From contig JALUUN010000453.1 in assembly GCA_027021325.1 (NCBI GenBank), positions 1 to 8,243 on the forward strand: DNA of 8,243 nt, given 5' to 3'. A model generated the notes under the pieces. The model searched no databases, was not told where the DNA came from, and was given only the letters and a program-made list of their open reading frames with translations. Below are positions 6,266 to 8,243 of the stretch, in pieces; position 1 is the first letter of the stretch; each line of letters opens with the position of its first letter. The position numbers were made by a program, and so were the translations under genes. The stretch comes from Planctomycetota bacterium (GTDB taxonomy: Bacteria; Planctomycetota; UBA1135).

Positions 6266-6271
6266 TATGCT
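6266..6271 (+). promoter_or_regulatory. Possible -10 box for a leaderless LysM-gene mRNA
   Basis: TATGCT fits TANNNT and ends exactly six bases before the ATG at 6278, the same geometry as the box upstream of ribE. The six intervening bases (CTGGCC) contain no Shine-Dalgarno. No convincing -35 hexamer is visible 16-19 bases upstream. Confidence 0.4.
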
Positions 6272-6277
6272 CTGGCC

Positions 6278-6937
6278 ATGCGCCACCTCTTCCTGCTCGG
6301 CGGGCTCCTGGCCGTCCTCCTGGCGGCCCTGATCTGGAAGCTCGGGGCCGAGGGCTCCCGGGACCCGGAGGGCCCGCGCTTCCGGACCTCGACGAACAGT
6401 ACGGTGATGACCCTGGCCCTGCCCGAGGGCCAGGGCCTGCCCATGGCCCCCGAGGGCGCCGACCGGAGCCCGGGGCTGCCCTCTCCCGAAGCCCCCGCGA
6501 CCTCGCCCCGGCCGGCGGTCGAGGAGCCGGACGGGGTGACGGATCTGGCAGCCGGAGACGCCGCCGTGCCGCCGGCTGCTGCCCAGGCGGCGCCGGCCAG
6601 CGCCGCAGGGGAGCCCGGGGGCCGGGCCGCGTCGGCCTCCGTCCCGGAGCCCGCTGCCGGCGAGGCCGCTGCGCAAGCCGGCCATCCGGAGAGCTCCGCC
6701 GGCAAGGCAGCCACGCCGGCCGCGGCCGGCGGAGCGATCCGCTACACCGTGCGGAAGGGCGAGGGCCTCTGGTCCATCCTGCGCCAGGCCTACGGCCGGG
6801 TGACTCCCGAGCTGATCGCCGCCGTGGCCCGGCACAACAGCCTGGAGGATCCCTCCCGCCTCCGGGCCGGACAGGAACTCGAACTTCCCCGCATCGAGGG
6901 CTGGCCCGCTCCCCGGGACCCGGCCCGGAAGCCCTGA
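6278..6937 (+). CDS. Membrane-anchored LysM-domain protein of unknown role
   Basis: The 219-residue protein has a hydrophobic segment at 4-20 (LFLLGGLLAVLLAALIW) followed by Lys. The segment contains no Cys, so this is a signal anchor or signal peptide, not a lipoprotein. Residues about 60-152 form an Ala/Pro/Gly/Glu-rich linker, probably disordered and long enough to reach from membrane to wall. Residues about 155-206 are one LysM domain (RYTVRKGEGLWSI, then LIAAVARHNSLEDPSRLRAG and QELELPRI). LysM domains bind the glycan chains of peptidoglycan and chitin. No catalytic domain is present, so it may be a wall tether or part of a larger envelope complex; no specific role can be given. It is convergent with hflX, nine bases away, and preceded by a hairpin and a -10-like box, so it is probably transcribed alone. 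Confidence 0.85.
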   Translation: MRHLFLLGGLLAVLLAALIWKLGAEGSRDPEGPRFRTSTNSTVMTLALPEGQGLPMAPEGADRSPGLPSPEAPATSPRPAVEEPDGVTDLAAGDAAVPPAAAQAAPASAAGEPGGRAASASVPEPAAGEAAAQAGHPESSAGKAATPAAAGGAIRYTVRKGEGLWSILRQAYGRVTPELIAAVARHNSLEDPSRLRAGQELELPRIEGWPAPRDPARKP

Positions 6938-6951
6938 GCGGCGCCCTCAGG
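6933..6951. terminator. Small hairpin spanning both stop codons of LysM gene and hflX
   Basis: CCTGAG (6933-6938) pairs with CTCAGG (6946-6951) around a 7-base loop. The TGA of the LysM gene (6935-6937) lies in one arm and the TGA of hflX (read on the minus strand, 6949-6947) in the other, so the two stops pair with each other. The symmetry would serve both strands. The stem is only six pairs and has no T-run, so termination is uncertain. Confidence 0.4.
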
Positions 6952-8233
6952 CCAGGAGCGGGCGGTAGAGGCCCCCGGCCGCCTCCACCTGGGTGCCCAG
7001 GATCCCCCAGGCCCGGGGGAGGATGCGAATGCGTCCCTGCCAGGTGGAGTCCTGCCAGGCCTCCTCCTCCACCAGGGCGCCGCGGCGGATCTCCGCCAGG
7101 AGCCGCCCGGCCGCCGCCGGCACCTGGACCTCGAGGTGCAGGGACCAGTCGTCGAGGACCCGTGCGACCGCCCGGTGCAGTTCGTCCAGTCCCTCGCCGC
7201 GCAGGGCGGAGACCAGGACCGCCTCGGGATGACCGGCCGCCAGGGCCGCGCGCTCCAGGCCATCCAGCCGGTCCACCTTGTTGTAGATCACCAGTCTCGG
7301 GATCTCGCGCGCCCCGAGACCGTCCAGGACCTCGTCCACCGCCCGCCCATGCGCTTCGGCCTCGGGATCCGAGGCGTCTACGACATGGAGCAGGAGGTCG
7401 GCCTGCAGGGTCTCCTCGAGGGTCGCGTGGAAGCTCGAGACCAGGTGGTGGGGCAGATCGCGGACGAAACCGACGGTGTCCGTGAGCAGGACCGTGCGGC
7501 CGTCCGCCAGCGACCAGGAGCGGATCAGGGTGTCGAGGGTGGCGAAGAGCTGATCGGCGACGAAGACCTCCTCGCCGGTGAGGGCACGCATCAGGGACGA
7601 CTTCCCGGCGTTCGTGTAGCCGACCAGGGAGACCGTGATCCTGTCGGAGCGCGAGGCCGCCTCCCGGCGCCGGCGGCCCTCGATCTCCCGCAAGCGCGCC
7701 TTCAGATCGCGAATCGCCCGGGCCACCAGGCGGCGGTCCGTCTCCAGCTGCGTCTCGCCCGGCCCGCGGGCGCCGATCGCCCCTTCGGTGCGTTCCAGGT
7801 GGGTCCACATGCGCTGCAGGCGGGTGCGCAGGTACTCCATCTGAGCCAGCTGGACCTGCAGGCGCGCCTGCCGGGTCCGCGCCCGGCTGGCGAAGATGTC
7901 GAGGATCAGCTCCGTCCGGTCCACGACCCGCCGCTCCAGGTCCTTCTCCAGGTTGCGGCCCTGGCTGGGGCTGAGGTCGAAGTCCACGACGACCAGATCG
8001 GCTTCGGTCTGCTCGGCCAGCTGGCGCAGTTCCTCGACCTTGCCCTTGCCGAAGGCGGTGCGCGGATGGGGAGAGGCCAAGCGCTGGACCAGACCGCCCA
8101 CGACCTCGGCGCCGGCCGCCTCGGCCAGGCCGCGGATCTCGGCCAGCGGATCCGCAGCCGCGGAGGAGCCCGCGGGCACCAGGGCGGCCAGGACGGCCCG
8201 CTGGCGGGGGCGCTCGGTCGGCGTCGGCTCCAT
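6947..8233 (-). CDS. hflX: HflX ribosome-associated GTPase
   Basis: HflX is a GTPase that binds the large ribosomal subunit and, in E. coli, splits stalled 70S ribosomes after heat or antibiotic stress. The HflX-specific N-terminal domain shows SPHPRTAFGKGKVEEL (54-69), FDLSPSQGRNLE (85-96), VVDRTELILDIFASRART (103-120) and the loop GARGPGETQLETDRR (154-168). A basic helical linker follows (171-195). The G domain has G1 GYTNAGKSS (205-213), G2 DQLFATLDT (227-235), G3 DTVGF (252-256), G4 NKVD (318-321) and G5 SALRGEG (342-348). A C-terminal domain (about 365-428) completes a normal 428-residue length. All nucleotide-binding motifs look intact. ATG at 8233 fits the family length, but only ten upstream bases are visible, with a weak AAGAG too close to the start, so the promoter and exact start cannot be judged. 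No hfq or hflKC neighbour is seen. Confidence 0.96.
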   Translation of the reverse strand: MEPTPTERPRQRAVLAALVPAGSSAAADPLAEIRGLAEAAGAEVVGGLVQRLASPHPRTAFGKGKVEELRQLAEQTEADLVVVDFDLSPSQGRNLEKDLERRVVDRTELILDIFASRARTRQARLQVQLAQMEYLRTRLQRMWTHLERTEGAIGARGPGETQLETDRRLVARAIRDLKARLREIEGRRRREAASRSDRITVSLVGYTNAGKSSLMRALTGEEVFVADQLFATLDTLIRSWSLADGRTVLLTDTVGFVRDLPHHLVSSFHATLEETLQADLLLHVVDASDPEAEAHGRAVDEVLDGLGAREIPRLVIYNKVDRLDGLERAALAAGHPEAVLVSALRGEGLDELHRAVARVLDDWSLHLEVQVPAAAGRLLAEIRRGALVEEEAWQDSTWQGRIRILPRAWGILGTQVEAAGGLYRPLLA

Positions 8234-8243
8234 GCTCTTCAGG

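Noticed and set aside
2990..6835. Very long open frame on the minus strand, about 1281 codons
   Set aside because: It lies antisense to rplS, secDF and the LysM gene, all clear family members. Its translation is low-complexity Gly/Asp/Glu/Arg-rich text, as expected from the complement of G+C-rich coding DNA.
5991..7808. 605-codon minus-strand frame overlapping hflX
   Set aside because: The true minus-strand frame here encodes HflX with all five G motifs. This one is Pro/Gly/Arg-rich low complexity.

Overview
The window is G+C-rich, densely packed bacterial chromosome: seven protein genes, short gaps, no rRNA, tRNA, CRISPR array, insertion sequence or phage gene that I can see. An Mla/MCE lipid-transport locus, a fused 12-helix SecDF and a membrane-anchored LysM protein point to a double-membraned (Gram-negative) bacterium. 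Weak or absent Shine-Dalgarno sequences at most starts, a fused SecDF and trmD-rplS without rpsP-rimM suggest a lineage away from the best-studied Proteobacteria, perhaps Planctomycetota, Myxococcota or a relative. This placement is inference with low confidence.

Layout. (1) Positions 2-1605, plus strand: the 3' part of an MlaF-type ABC ATPase, overlapping by ATGA an MlaD/MCE protein with a long repeat-bearing helical tail. (2) 1678-2286, minus strand: riboflavin synthase alpha chain (ribE), convergent with the Mla genes. (3) 2287-2447: a divergent control region with outward-facing promoter-like boxes and a 58-bp two-tier palindrome between them. (4) 2448-3559, plus strand: trmD and rplS, overlapping by 37 bases because TrmD carries a proline-rich tail; a strong G+C hairpin follows rplS. 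(5) 3635-6190: secDF, followed by another G+C hairpin. (6) 6278-6937: a single-pass LysM protein. (7) 6947-8233, minus strand: HflX GTPase, convergent with the LysM gene across a 9-base gap; a small hairpin spans both stop codons.

The set serves core functions. MlaF/MlaD move lipids between membranes, SecDF assists protein export, and the LysM protein probably contacts peptidoglycan. TrmD, bL19 and HflX serve tRNA modification and the ribosome, and RibE makes riboflavin. I found no convincing new multi-gene system. The points most worth a second look are the palindrome between ribE and trmD, the TrmD tail that runs into rplS together with Glu in place of the catalytic Asp169, the regular spacing of the MlaD tail repeats, and the TANNNT boxes exactly six bases before two start codons, which suggest leaderless mRNAs.
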